A DNA stretch of 24,274 bases from Ruminococcus sp. UBA4240 (GTDB lineage: Bacteria > Bacillota > Clostridia > Oscillospirales > Ruminococcaceae), in assembly GCA_002395525.1 (NCBI GenBank), contig DGXE01000033.1, forward strand, positions 1 to 24,274, written 5' to 3'. Below the pieces are notes generated by a model. The model was not told the origin of the DNA and searched no databases. It saw only the letters and a list, made by a program, of their open reading frames with translations. Of the stretch, positions 7,467 to 15,223 are shown in pieces; positions within the stretch are counted from its first letter, which is position 1, and every line of letters starts with the position of its first letter. A program made the translations under genes and the position numbers.

Positions 7467-7644
7467 AGGCAGACAGAGAACAGGCGGCTTTATGTTCTCT
7501 TTGTCTGCCTTTCTTTTGCAAAAGCTGCGCTTTTGCACTGACAGAGGGTCTGAACTTGCGGCTTATCGCCGCACCACCAAGCCTTCGGCTTGCCGGCGCA
7601 GCAGCCTGCTTCATTCGTTTGAAGCCCCCACCTGACGGTGGGGG
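7467..7644. repeat. block of five consecutive palindromes, non-coding
   Basis: The region between the short membrane peptide gene and the MATE gene (7370-7844) holds no believable gene, although frames stay open by chance on both strands. It is a chain of hairpins: 7467-7482 with 7493-7510 (AGGCAGACA...TGTCTGCCT, 15-16 bp with a 2-base bulge); 7517-7525 with 7529-7537 (TGCAAAAGC/GCTTTTGCA); 7557-7562 with 7568-7573 (TGCGGC/GCCGCA); 7578-7583 with 7587-7592 (CAAGCC/GGCTTG); and 7625-7632 with 7637-7644 (CCCCCACC/GGTGGGGG, loop TGAC). This looks like a composite REP- or MITE-type intergenic element; the family is unknown to me. Confidence 0.6.
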
Positions 7645-7716
7645 GTATCTATGCGATATGGTTTGGTATCGTCCGCTGTTCTTGTACATTGCTGCTGCCC
7701 TGGTGTTGGCTGGGAT

Positions 7717-7749
7717 AAAAATCACGGGACACGAGCCCGTGATTTTTGT
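7717..7749 (+). terminator. terminator of the decarboxylase-holB-ricT operon
   Basis: A perfect stem, AAAATCACGGG (7718-7728) and CCCGTGATTTT (7736-7746), with a 7-base loop continues into T residues (7743-7747, then GTT). It follows the palindrome block and precedes the MATE promoter. The A-rich left side makes it potentially bidirectional. Confidence 0.88.
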
Positions 7750-7781
7750 TATATTTGCGGGAAAAATTAGAAAAAAATCCT

Positions 7782-7810
7782 TTGACAAAGCCGCTTTGAT
7801 GTGTTATAAT
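7782..7810 (+). promoter_or_regulatory. promoter of the MATE gene
   Basis: Near-ideal: -35 TTGACA (7782-7787), a 17-base spacer ending in TGT (extended -10) and -10 TATAAT (7805-7810). The start would be near 7817, leaving a leader of about 28 bases. Confidence 0.9.
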
Positions 7811-7844
7811 TAACGCTCGTACAATAATTGATCGGGGTGTCTTT

Positions 7845-9194
7845 ATGACTAAAAATATGACCGAAGGGAGCCCCCTTCGGCTGATACTCAGCTTTTCAGC
7901 GCCTATGCTGCTGGGAAACCTTCTGCAGCAGGTATACAACATGGCGGATGCCATGATAGTCGGACATTATCTGGGCGCAGATGCCCTTGCGGGGGTGGGT
8001 GCCTCAAGCAGCGTGCAGTTTCTGGTCATCGGATTCTGCATAGGGATATGCGCAGGCTTCGGCATTCCCTTTGCCCGCCATTTTGGTGCCAGACGACACG
8101 ACCTTATGCGCCGTTCCATGTTCAACGCCTTCTTCCTTGCGGTGCTGTTCTCCGTGGTGCTGACCCTCATCACCACCCTGTGCTGCACAGGCATCCTGCA
8201 CCTGCTCAAAACACCGGACAAGATATTCTCCGATGCCTACGACTACCTATTCATCATCTTCTTAGGCATACCCTTCACCATATTCTACAACCTTATGTCC
8301 GCTGTCCTCAGGGCTGTGGGGGACAGCCGCACCCCCTTCATCTTCCTTGTGGTCTCAACTATTCTCAACATCGCAATGGATCTGCTGTTTATCATAGTCC
8401 TTGACATGGGCTGTGCGGGGGCTGCCGTGGCGACTGTCACCGCACAGGGCATAAGCGCCTTCTCCTGCTTCTTCTACACCCTGATAAGGCAGCGGGACAT
8501 CCTCCCCGGCAAGGCGGACATGAAGATAAACGGCCGTGACATAGGGGAGCACTTCCTCATGGGCATCCCAATGGGCTTGCAGTACAGCATAACCGCCATA
8601 GGCAGCATGGTGCTCCAGTCCGCCAACAACGGTCTCGGCGAAGTGTACATCTCCGCCTTTACTGCAGGCATGAAGATAAAGCAGCTTGTAATGTGCCCCT
8701 TTGATGCTGTGGCAACAGGCGTATCTGTATTCATCAGCCAGAACATCGGTGCGGGCAAGCCTGCCCGTGCAAAGCAGGGCATAATAAAGGGGCTTACCAT
8801 CACTGTGTCCTACGGTCTGTTCCTTGGGGTACTCCTGTGGTTTGCAGGGCGCACCATGACGAAGATGTTCGTGGATTCCGCACAGGTGGAGATACTCGAT
8901 GCCGCCGGGCGCTATCTGCGGTGCATAGGACTTTTCTACTGGGCCATAGGCTTTCTCAACGTATGCAGGATGTCCATACAGGGGCTGGGCTACTCCATGA
9001 GAGCCATAGTGTCCGGAGTGCTTGAAATGATAGCCCGCATACTGGTGAGCACCATCTTCGTGCCCCTGTACGGCTTCACCGCCATATGCTTTGCGGATCA
9101 GGCTGCGTGGGTAGCCGCCTGTGTATATGTCATCCCCATGTGCTTCCACTGCTTGAAAATAGAATCCCGGAAGGTAGCTCCCGAGGAGTCATAG
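7845..9194 (+). CDS. MATE family efflux transporter
   Basis: A 449-residue protein with the 12-helix layout of MATE (multidrug and toxin extrusion) transporters. The N-terminus has the family pattern TEGSPLRLILSFSAPMLLGN followed by LLQQVYNMADAMIVGHYLG (helix 1-2 region), with GASSSVQFLVIGFCIGI next. The second half-repeat shows the corresponding FISQNIGAGKPARAKQGI segment. It most resembles the Clostridia MepA/NorM-like branch. These cation-coupled antiporters expel drugs, dyes or metabolites; the substrate cannot be told from sequence. Translation starts at ATG 7845 with a GGGGTG Shine-Dalgarno. It is monocistronic, with its own promoter and a strong terminator at 9206-9239. Confidence 0.93.
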   Translation: MTKNMTEGSPLRLILSFSAPMLLGNLLQQVYNMADAMIVGHYLGADALAGVGASSSVQFLVIGFCIGICAGFGIPFARHFGARRHDLMRRSMFNAFFLAVLFSVVLTLITTLCCTGILHLLKTPDKIFSDAYDYLFIIFLGIPFTIFYNLMSAVLRAVGDSRTPFIFLVVSTILNIAMDLLFIIVLDMGCAGAAVATVTAQGISAFSCFFYTLIRQRDILPGKADMKINGRDIGEHFLMGIPMGLQYSITAIGSMVLQSANNGLGEVYISAFTAGMKIKQLVMCPFDAVATGVSVFISQNIGAGKPARAKQGIIKGLTITVSYGLFLGVLLWFAGRTMTKMFVDSAQVEILDAAGRYLRCIGLFYWAIGFLNVCRMSIQGLGYSMRAIVSGVLEMIARILVSTIFVPLYGFTAICFADQAAWVAACVYVIPMCFHCLKIESRKVAPEES

Positions 9195-9205
9195 CCATAC
9201 GCAAA

Positions 9206-9239
9206 GCCGCCGCAGAGAGCATCTGCGGCGGCTTTTTTT
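9206..9239 (+). terminator. terminator of the MATE gene
   Basis: A perfect 11-bp stem, GCCGCCGCAGA (9206-9216) and TCTGCGGCGGC (9222-9232), loop GAGCA, is followed by seven T (9233-9239). The T run overlaps the stop codon of the convergent gene at 9238, so the hairpin probably serves both directions, more weakly for the minus strand. Confidence 0.93.
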
Positions 9240-10140
9240 ACTCATCCAATACTACTTCATCCAGCACTTCCTCCGGGTCTTCATAAACATATCCGTTGGG
9301 ATCGGCTTTCAGGGCATCCTCTTCGGTCTTGTAGTAGAAACCTGTGCGGGCATTGCACCATGTGTATTTCCGGTAATATCTCACATAGGTTTTGGAGTAG
9401 TCCAGTCCCCTGTGGTTCCATGCGTTGTAAACATTGGCACTGCCGTCTGCAAGCACTGCATAGGCGTGTTTCGTGTAATACCTCCGGGTATTGGGATTGT
9501 ACCAGGGGTAGGCGGAGGTCAGCTTCTTCGAGGATGGTATGTTGCGGCTCCTGTATGCATTATATACATTGGCATCCGGATGTCTGCACGCAGTATATGC
9601 CTCCTCCGGGGAGCGGTAGTAGCGTCTCATGCAGCACCATCTGAACTCGGCGCTCACCGTGTCTGATGTGGGGATATCCATGTCGGTGCTGCCGTAATGT
9701 ATATCACCCGTGAGCGAGAGCCAGTCAATGGGAGCAGCTACGGGCTTTTCCGTCTCCTTTTCCCCGGACTTTTCCCACTTGTTGGTAACGTCCCCCTTGA
9801 TGTTGGCATTTGATGCCTCCCCTGCGGTCTTGTAGTACCTGTGGGTAAAGCTGTTGTACCAGGGGTAGAGGGAGCTCATCCTGTCGGATGATATATAGTA
9901 TCCTGCGGTGAACCCTCCATCCACGGGAGGAAAGAACAGATTTGACACATCACCGTAGGGCTCATCGTAGTAGGCATCCTCATAGGAGCCGTAGTACATA
10001 CCCGTGGCATAGTTGTAGAACTGGTAGGTGTAGGTACATTCCGGGGAACGCTCCTTCTCCTGTGCGGACACAGCCGCCCCCCACTCTGCCATGGCAGAAA
10101 CAGCCATAAACAGGGCGAGTATTTTTCTAACAGCCTTCAT
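9238..10140 (-). CDS. secreted protein with Tyr/Trp-rich repeats, function unknown
   Basis: A 300-residue protein with signal peptide MKAVRKILALFMAVSAMAEW and likely cleavage after AVSA (residue 26). The start at 10140 is chosen because AGGAG lies 8 bases upstream; the in-frame ATG at 10146 is too close and the one at 10158 precedes the site. The mature part carries five copies of an aromatic module, Y-x-[WF]-[YC]-N-x-x-[TR]-x-x-[YF]-Y, starting near residues 37, 91, 165, 210 and 258 (for example YPWYNPNTRRYY at 211-222). Each is followed by a helix-like EEA segment and, in most, a [GA]-[ND]-V-x-N turn. The pattern recalls choline- or glucan-binding repeats but lacks their G-W spacing. An acidic tail (DPEEVLDEVVLDE) ends the protein. 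It lies downstream of hisC with no clear terminator between. A cell-surface binding role is a guess. Confidence 0.8.
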   Translation of the reverse strand: MKAVRKILALFMAVSAMAEWGAAVSAQEKERSPECTYTYQFYNYATGMYYGSYEDAYYDEPYGDVSNLFFPPVDGGFTAGYYISSDRMSSLYPWYNSFTHRYYKTAGEASNANIKGDVTNKWEKSGEKETEKPVAAPIDWLSLTGDIHYGSTDMDIPTSDTVSAEFRWCCMRRYYRSPEEAYTACRHPDANVYNAYRSRNIPSSKKLTSAYPWYNPNTRRYYTKHAYAVLADGSANVYNAWNHRGLDYSKTYVRYYRKYTWCNARTGFYYKTEEDALKADPNGYVYEDPEEVLDEVVLDE

Positions 10141-10252
10141 AATCATCTCTCCTTGCATTAGAACTAAACAGCGGAATGATCTTTCTGATATGAATACAAA
10201 TGAAAGGAAGAAATTTTCTCAAAAACCGTTTCGTTTACAAAAAATTTACAAC

Positions 10253-11317
10253 TCAGCAGTTATTCCCCAGTATGCGCCGCAGATTTTCAATGAGCATATC
10301 AGTTTCCTCGTCTGTGCCTATGGTGATGCGCAGGCGGTCGTCAATGCGGGGCTTGTTGAAGTATCTCACATATATGCCCTTTGTTTTCAGGGCATTGTAT
10401 ATGTCCACTGCCGAATGCCCCGGAAAACGTGCAAATACAAAGTTGGTGCTGCTGTCGGGGAGCTCTGCCCCCATGTCACGCAGCGCCCCTGTCAGGCGGT
10501 CACGGGTAGCGGTTATTTTCCCCACAGTGTCCGCAAAATAGCTTTCGTCAGAGACAGAGGCTATTCCTGCGGCTATGGCAACACTGTCAAGGGGGTAGGA
10601 GTTGTAGCTGTCCTTAGCGGCACGAAGAGCGGCTATAAGCTCTTTGCTTCCAAAGGCGCAGCCTATGCGCATACCTGCCATGGAGCGGGACTTGGAGAAG
10701 GTCTGCACCACAAGCAGATTGTCGTATTCGGACAACAGAGGCAGTGACGAAACTCCGCCGAAATCCACATATGCCTCGTCCACGATGACAACGCTGTCAC
10801 GGTTGGCATCAAGCACACTGCGGATAAAGTCAAGATCCCGGCCTATGGTGGTGGGGGCGTTGGGGTTGCATATGACCACTCCCCCGTTGGGGCGGGCATA
10901 GTCCTCTGCTTTGTAGTTGAACGCATCATCAAGGGGGATGCACTCATACCTTATGCCCATGTTCTCGCACCACACGGGATAGAAGGAATAGGTCACATCC
11001 GCAAACAGCACTGGCAGTTCTGAATTGAAGAACGCCCTGAATGCAAGTGCCAGCACTTCATCCGAGCCATTGCCCGCAAATACATTATCCGTATCCACTC
11101 CTGCCCGCTTTGCAAGTGCTTCACACAAGGGGGCAACATTGGCATCCGGGTATTTGTTGAGTCCTGCCGCCCTGAACCCTGCAATGGCTTTCTCCACCAT
11201 CGGGGAGGGGGGATAGGGGTTCTCATTGGCGTTGAGCTTTATGAATTTGCCGCCCTTGGGCTGTTCTCCTGCCACATAGGGCTCTGTCTTAATAAGGTTA
11301 TCTCTCCACGAGGACAT
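10253..11317 (-). CDS. hisC: histidinol-phosphate aminotransferase
   Basis: A 354-residue fold-type I PLP aminotransferase of normal HisC length. Motifs: LNANENPYPPSP (28-39), NKYPD (54-58), AGNGSDEVL (81-89), NPNAPT (151-156), VDEAYVDF (179-186), and the Schiff-base lysine in FSKSRSMAGMRIG (K209, with the conserved R217). It would convert imidazole-acetol phosphate and glutamate to histidinol phosphate in histidine synthesis. HisC-like enzymes can also act on aromatic or other amino acids, and the absence of other his genes nearby leaves that open. AAGGAG precedes the ATG. It starts 15 bases after the mannanase stop codon, so the two are likely co-transcribed even though the pathways are unrelated. 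Confidence 0.92.
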   Translation of the reverse strand: MSSWRDNLIKTEPYVAGEQPKGGKFIKLNANENPYPPSPMVEKAIAGFRAAGLNKYPDANVAPLCEALAKRAGVDTDNVFAGNGSDEVLALAFRAFFNSELPVLFADVTYSFYPVWCENMGIRYECIPLDDAFNYKAEDYARPNGGVVICNPNAPTTIGRDLDFIRSVLDANRDSVVIVDEAYVDFGGVSSLPLLSEYDNLLVVQTFSKSRSMAGMRIGCAFGSKELIAALRAAKDSYNSYPLDSVAIAAGIASVSDESYFADTVGKITATRDRLTGALRDMGAELPDSSTNFVFARFPGHSAVDIYNALKTKGIYVRYFNKPRIDDRLRITIGTDEETDMLIENLRRILGNNC

Positions 11318-11332
11318 ATGGTCTCTCCTTTA

Positions 11333-12781
11333 TCAGTATTTTACCTCATCAAGGGTGATGACGTTTTTATGGTTGTATACCTTTTCCCACATTTTCTTGT
11401 CGGTAAAGGCGGTGGAGATGCTGCTGCCCTTTACAGCAAACTCTCCGCCCCATACACAGAACCAGCTCCACATGATGCCCTGTTCCTTTGCCCTGTCTAT
11501 GTCAAACAGGCAGCCGTTTTCCGAAAGGGTGACTATCTTTCTTGTGCCTGCGGCTGATGCGGCGGTGATGAACCTGCTCCCCTGGGGGCTGTACTGGTGG
11601 GCGCCGGGGTAGATATCCTCCCCGATGATGTCCACATAGCCGTCCCCGGGATACCATTCAGGGGACTGGGCATTCCACACCCATATGAGATTATGGATGC
11701 CGTGATAGTCGGTAAGGCGGATATATATCAGCTTCCACAGCTTTTTATAGGGCTCTGCGCCGTCTGCGCCCCACCAGAACCAGCCGCCGGATGCCTCATG
11801 CAGAGGGCGGAAGAGGACAGGCACATCCTTATCCTGAAGTCTTTTCAGCTGTTCGGCGATGCGGTCGATATCCTCCACCAGAAGGCGGTAATCCTCAGAA
11901 GAGGGGTCAGCCATTATCTTTGAGAGCTTCAGCCCCTCCACATTGTCCGTGTAGAAGGCTCCCCACCAGTTGGGGTTGCCCTTGGAGTCGTTCCCCTTCT
12001 TGATGAATTTGGAGGGTGCGCACCAGTGCCAGCACATGGTGACGATACCCCCGGCACGGTCAAATTCCAGTGCCTGTTCAATGCTCTTGCCCGAAGAGCC
12101 TCTTGCCACCCTTGAACCCGAATAGTTCATAAGGTCAAGCCCCATTATGGCAGGTGCCTTCCCCGTGGCAGCCTTGATGGCTCTGTATTCCGGGCTGTCC
12201 ATGCCCTCGCACTGCTGCCCTGAGAGCACATTGGTGCCGTAGTTGTCGCAGAGGTACTTCATCAGTCGCTTTGTGCGCTCTGTGGCATTTTTGTCGGAAA
12301 GCTGGTTGCTTACTTTGTAGAGAGATGCATCCACACCGTCCGCCTCCTTAACCTCCAGCCTGTCAAGGCATATCCAGCCCCATGAAGGCGTTACTGCCAC
12401 CTCATGGGTGCCCTTGCCCATATAGACACCGGAGACTGTGGAGGAGGTGAGCTTATTCCCGGAGGAGGTGAGATCCCCTGCTGTCTCCCCGTCCACGCTG
12501 ACGGTGTTCACCTTGTCCCCGCCAAGGCCTGCTGATGTGAAGGTGAGGTCATAATACCCCTTTGCGGGCACGGTCACCTTGAAGGTGCAGCTGCCCTTCC
12601 CCTCTATGCGCACATACTTACCCCCAGAATAGGCGCTGTCTGTAACGGTCTCCAACCCGGAGAGGACAGCCTTCTCCGCCTCGTACACGGTGACACCCGA
12701 TGCAGCAGTGACATTTGTCCCGAACAGGGAGCTTATTCCCGATAGTCCGATAAGCACGGGCAGAATAGTATTTCTCTTCAT
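11333..12781 (-). CDS. secreted GH26 endo-beta-mannanase with CBM35-like module
   Basis: A 482-residue secreted enzyme. A signal peptide (1 to about 27, MKRNTILPVLIGLSGISSLF) is followed by a CBM35/CBM6-type sugar-binding module (about 30-146: VTVYEAEKA opening, YSGGKYVRI, GYYDLTFTSAG, WICLDRLEV closing). A GH26 catalytic domain (about 156-475) follows, with acid/base Glu329 in RPLHEASGGWFWWG and nucleophile Glu421 in TLSENG. It should cleave beta-1,4-mannan backbones outside the cell. No dockerin, anchor or second module follows, so it is probably a free enzyme. ATG 12781 (AGGTGG five bases upstream) is preferred to an in-frame GTG at 12790. It lies 10 bases after the exchanger stop and 15 before hisC. 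Confidence 0.92.
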   Translation of the reverse strand: MKRNTILPVLIGLSGISSLFGTNVTAASGVTVYEAEKAVLSGLETVTDSAYSGGKYVRIEGKGSCTFKVTVPAKGYYDLTFTSAGLGGDKVNTVSVDGETAGDLTSSGNKLTSSTVSGVYMGKGTHEVAVTPSWGWICLDRLEVKEADGVDASLYKVSNQLSDKNATERTKRLMKYLCDNYGTNVLSGQQCEGMDSPEYRAIKAATGKAPAIMGLDLMNYSGSRVARGSSGKSIEQALEFDRAGGIVTMCWHWCAPSKFIKKGNDSKGNPNWWGAFYTDNVEGLKLSKIMADPSSEDYRLLVEDIDRIAEQLKRLQDKDVPVLFRPLHEASGGWFWWGADGAEPYKKLWKLIYIRLTDYHGIHNLIWVWNAQSPEWYPGDGYVDIIGEDIYPGAHQYSPQGSRFITAASAAGTRKIVTLSENGCLFDIDRAKEQGIMWSWFCVWGGEFAVKGSSISTAFTDKKMWEKVYNHKNVITLDEVKY

Positions 12782-12791
12782 AAGTTCCACC

Positions 12792-13745
12792 TTACACTAT
12801 CCCGTAGTTTCTCATTATGGCATATGCCATGTATGCGGCGTACAGTATCACCATAACACCGCCCTGCCAGCGTGAGATCTTCTTCCCTGTGACACAGAAG
12901 ATATAGGTGATTATGGATATGCCCACAAGTATGATAACGTCCACAAGGTTGTTGAATGCGGCATCTCCCAGGGCTATCGGACTTATGGCACCGGATACAC
13001 CCAGTATCATAAGGATGTTGAAGATATTGGAGCCTATTACATTGCCCACTGCCATATCATTCTGACCCTTGCGTGATGCGGTGACAGAGGTGACAAGCTC
13101 CGGCAGGGATGTGCCTATGGCGCATATGGTAAGACCTGTGAGCGCCTCGCTCATGCCGGCTGCAAGGGCTATCTCCTGGGCGTTGTCAACCACCAGGTCG
13201 CCCCCGAAGACTATGCCTGCAAGGCCGCCCAGGATAGACAGCACGCACACAAGGGGCTTGAAATCCTTGGGGGGCTCATCGTCGGTCTTGTTCTTCCGTG
13301 CGATGATTATGGTATAGGCAATGTAGCACACAAAAATGGTGAGCAGTATGATGCCCTCGATACGGGTTATCTGACCGTCCAGCACCAGTATCAGAAACAG
13401 CACGGTTGCTACGATGGACAGGGGGAAATCCCTTTTTATGGCTGCATCCGAAACGGCTATGGGCATAATAACGGAGCACACGCCCAGCACCATGAGCATA
13501 TTGAATGTGTTGGAGCCTATGACATTGCTGACTGCAAGGGCATTTGCGCCTTTAAGTGCGGAGGTTATGGACACCGCCAGCTCCGGGGCGCTGGTGCCCA
13601 TGGCAACTATGGTAAGGCCTATGATAAGGGCGGGCACCTTGAACTTTGCCGCAAGGGCTGCTGCCCCGTCCACGAAGAAATCCGCACCCTTGATAAGCAG
13701 CACGAATCCCACCACCAGCAGCAGGATATTAAGAAGAATACTCAC
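12792..13745 (-). CDS. CaCA family Na+/Ca2+ exchanger-like protein (YrbG type)
   Basis: A 317-residue, ten-helix cation/calcium exchanger with both signature alpha repeats: GTSAPELAVSIT plus NVIGSNTFN (about 50-82) and GTSLPELVTSVT plus NVIGSNIFN (about 211-243). Such proteins extrude Ca2+ (or exchange other cations) against Na+ or H+. The reading frame extends upstream to ATG 13784, but I prefer GTG 13745: AGGTGG (13755-13750) stands just before it, helix 1 starts at once (SILLNILLLVVGFVLLIKGADFF) as in relatives, and the predicted transcription start near 13794 would leave almost no leader for ATG 13784. It is the first gene of a probable operon with the mannanase and hisC. The alternative start would add 13 residues. 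Confidence 0.9.
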   Translation of the reverse strand: MSILLNILLLVVGFVLLIKGADFFVDGAAALAAKFKVPALIIGLTIVAMGTSAPELAVSITSALKGANALAVSNVIGSNTFNMLMVLGVCSVIMPIAVSDAAIKRDFPLSIVATVLFLILVLDGQITRIEGIILLTIFVCYIAYTIIIARKNKTDDEPPKDFKPLVCVLSILGGLAGIVFGGDLVVDNAQEIALAAGMSEALTGLTICAIGTSLPELVTSVTASRKGQNDMAVGNVIGSNIFNILMILGVSGAISPIALGDAAFNNLVDVIILVGISIITYIFCVTGKKISRWQGGVMVILYAAYMAYAIMRNYGIV

Positions 13746-13800
13746 AAAACCACCTGATCCGAAATAGTATTGACCCCAAGACATGGGGCATCACCATATA

Positions 13801-13829
13801 AGTATACCACATACTTCCCGGATTGTCAC
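13801..13829 (-). promoter_or_regulatory. promoter of the exchanger-mannanase-hisC operon
   Basis: Minus strand: -35 GTGACA (13829-13824), a 17-base spacer ending in TGG (extended -10) and -10 TATACT (13806-13801). It is the only promoter I see for the three following genes. Confidence 0.75.
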
Positions 13830-13865
13830 TACTTTTTTTGAATATTGTAATCAATTTGTGTTAAA

Positions 13866-13896
13866 AGTAAAGCTCCCCCGGCATTGCCGAAGGAGC
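13866..13896 (-). terminator. terminator downstream of the IS remnant
   Basis: On the minus strand GCTCCTTCGGC (13896-13886), loop AAT and GCCGGGGGAGC (13882-13872) form an 11-bp stem including two G-T pairs. It is followed by the T-rich TTTACTTTT. It isolates the exchanger promoter from transcription coming from the right. Confidence 0.7.
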
Positions 13897-13907
13897 GTGT
13901 TTGTCAG

Positions 13908-14215
13908 TCAACAGGATCTCGTACATTCATCTACTGCCGTATATTGGCAATACTTCTTTCCATTAGATATGCATTCTGAAGGAACATATTTCACATCAAC
14001 CTGCACCTTCTGTCCGGGATACATTGCTCTTTCATAGGGCTTAGGCTTGCGGTCTGTGGCTTCGCTCCCCCAGGCTTTTCCTCGTCCCGTCATACCTTTC
14101 CGCCCAGTTATACACCGACTGACGGTATACCCTAAAGTGTATGGACACTTATGTAGCTCCGTGTTTGTAGATATTTCACTACCCGTTGACGAAACTCCTG
14201 TGCTATACTATTCAT
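13908..14215 (-). pseudogene. decayed DDE (rve/IS481-like) transposase
   Basis: Three frame-shifted pieces of one transposase lie in order on the minus strand. Piece 1 (14215-14132) begins MNSIAQEFRQRVVKYLQ, the start of the helix-turn-helix. Piece 2 (14133-14041) contains QSVYNWAERYDGTRKSLGER and SHRP, the end of that domain. Piece 3 (to the stop at 13908) contains YPGQKVQVDVKYVPSE and YCQYTAVDECTR, the beginning of the rve catalytic core with the first aspartate of the DDE triad. The segment expected between pieces 2 and 3 and the whole rest of the catalytic domain are missing, so the element is dead. The family assignment rests on remembered IS481-like transposase patterns. Confidence 0.8.
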
Positions 14216-14217
14216 AG

Positions 14218-14280
14218 AACAACTCTCTTTTCTTGATATTTGTTTTGGTGGTACTTAACATTATCATATTGAGAGTTGTT
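14218..14280. repeat. 10-bp inverted repeat beside the IS remnant
   Basis: AACAACTCTC (14218-14227) and GAGAGTTGTT (14271-14280) are perfect inverted copies 43 bases apart, just upstream of the transposase start. They may be relics of an IS end or a regulatory hairpin. The loop is too long for a normal terminator although TTTTT follows the right copy. Confidence 0.55.
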
Positions 14281-14320
14281 TTTCTATTCTGCGTGTCTAT
14301 GATCTATTGTAACATAACAC

Positions 14321-14353
14321 AAACAGAGCCTCCGCCAAGGGTGACGGAGGCTC
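14321..14353 (-). terminator. terminator of the ZIP gene
   Basis: A 9-bp stem, GAGCCTCCG (minus strand 14353-14345) and CGGAGGCTC (14334-14326), is followed on the minus strand by TGTTTGTGTT, a moderately T-rich tail. It lies 22 bases after the ZIP stop codon. Confidence 0.7.
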
Positions 14354-14375
14354 GGATGGGTCGTCCCATTATCGG

Positions 14376-15164
14376 TCAGGACAGGGCGATATCCAGTATC
14401 ATCATCAGCACAAAGCCCAGGGCGAAGGACACGGTGCCCACGTCGGAATGGGGCTCGTTGCTGATCTCCGGGATAAGCTCCTCTACCACCACATAAAGCA
14501 TTGCGCCTGCGGCAAAGCTGAGCAGATAGGGCAGCAGGGGCACGATGAACCCGGCGGCAAGTATGGTGACAACAGCCCCCACAGGCTCCACCACACCTGA
14601 CAGCACACCGTACAGGCAAGCCTTGCGGCGGCTTTCACCTTCGGCACGCAGGGGCATGGAGATTATTGCCCCCTCGGGGAAGTTCTGTATTGCGATGCCA
14701 AGGGACAGCGCCAGAGCCGCAGTGTAGGAGATGCTGCTGCCTGTTCCGCCGTAGAGCCAGCCTGCGATGACCACGCCCACAGCCATGCCCTCGGGGATGT
14801 TGTGGAGGGTAACAGCCAGCACCAGCATAGTGGTCTTTTTCAGGCGGGAGGCGGGACCCTCGGGCACATCGCTGTTCATATGCAGGTGGGGTATCACCTT
14901 GTCAAGGATGAGCAGAAAGAATATGCCTATGAGAAAGCCCACAGCGGCGGGGATAAAGCTCAGCTTTCCCATATGTTCGGACTGCTCTATGGCGGGTATG
15001 AGCAGCGACCACACGGATGCTGCCACCATGACCCCTGCCGCAAAGCCCTCCAGGGCTCTCTGCACGTTTATGTTCAAGTCCTTCTTCATGAAAAATACAC
15101 AGCATGATCCCAGGGCGGTGCCCAGAAACGGGATGAGTATGCCGTAAACAGCCTGTAAATTCAT
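14376..15164 (-). CDS. ZIP family divalent metal transporter
   Basis: A 262-residue protein with eight membrane segments of the ZIP family (GufA/ZupT branch). The metal-site motifs are in helices 4 and 5: HNIPEG (121-126) and QNFPEG (160-165). A later VVEPVG (191-196) and VVVEELIPE (225-233) match the branch. It would import Zn2+ or related divalent metals such as Mn2+ or Fe2+. The frame extends to 15236, but ATG 15164 is chosen because AAAGGAAG lies directly upstream and the protein then begins as in relatives (MNLQAVYGILIPFLGTALGS). It is monocistronic. A perfect palindrome overlaps its transcription start, suggesting repression by a DNA-binding regulator, perhaps metal-responsive. Confidence 0.9.
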   Translation of the reverse strand: MNLQAVYGILIPFLGTALGSCCVFFMKKDLNINVQRALEGFAAGVMVAASVWSLLIPAIEQSEHMGKLSFIPAAVGFLIGIFFLLILDKVIPHLHMNSDVPEGPASRLKKTTMLVLAVTLHNIPEGMAVGVVIAGWLYGGTGSSISYTAALALSLGIAIQNFPEGAIISMPLRAEGESRRKACLYGVLSGVVEPVGAVVTILAAGFIVPLLPYLLSFAAGAMLYVVVEELIPEISNEPHSDVGTVSFALGFVLMMILDIALS

Positions 15165-15223
15165 ATCTTCCTTTCCGTGCCGTGGCGCATGGCACAGCCT
15201 GACCCGGCACTTGAATATCATTG

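Noticed and set aside
7366..7813. Overlapping frames of 133 (plus) and 140 (minus) codons
   Set aside because: They run through hairpins, heptamer repeats, a terminator and the MATE promoter, lack Shine-Dalgarno sites and read as repeat translation.
8355..9149. 264-codon minus-strand frame inside the MATE gene
   Set aside because: It is antisense to a clearly recognisable transporter and rich in His/Tyr/Gly, as expected for a shadow of hydrophobic codons; no start signal.
13746..13784. 13-residue N-terminal extension of the exchanger
   Set aside because: A better ribosome-binding site precedes GTG 13745 and the predicted transcription start leaves only about 10 bases before ATG 13784. The longer form cannot be fully excluded.
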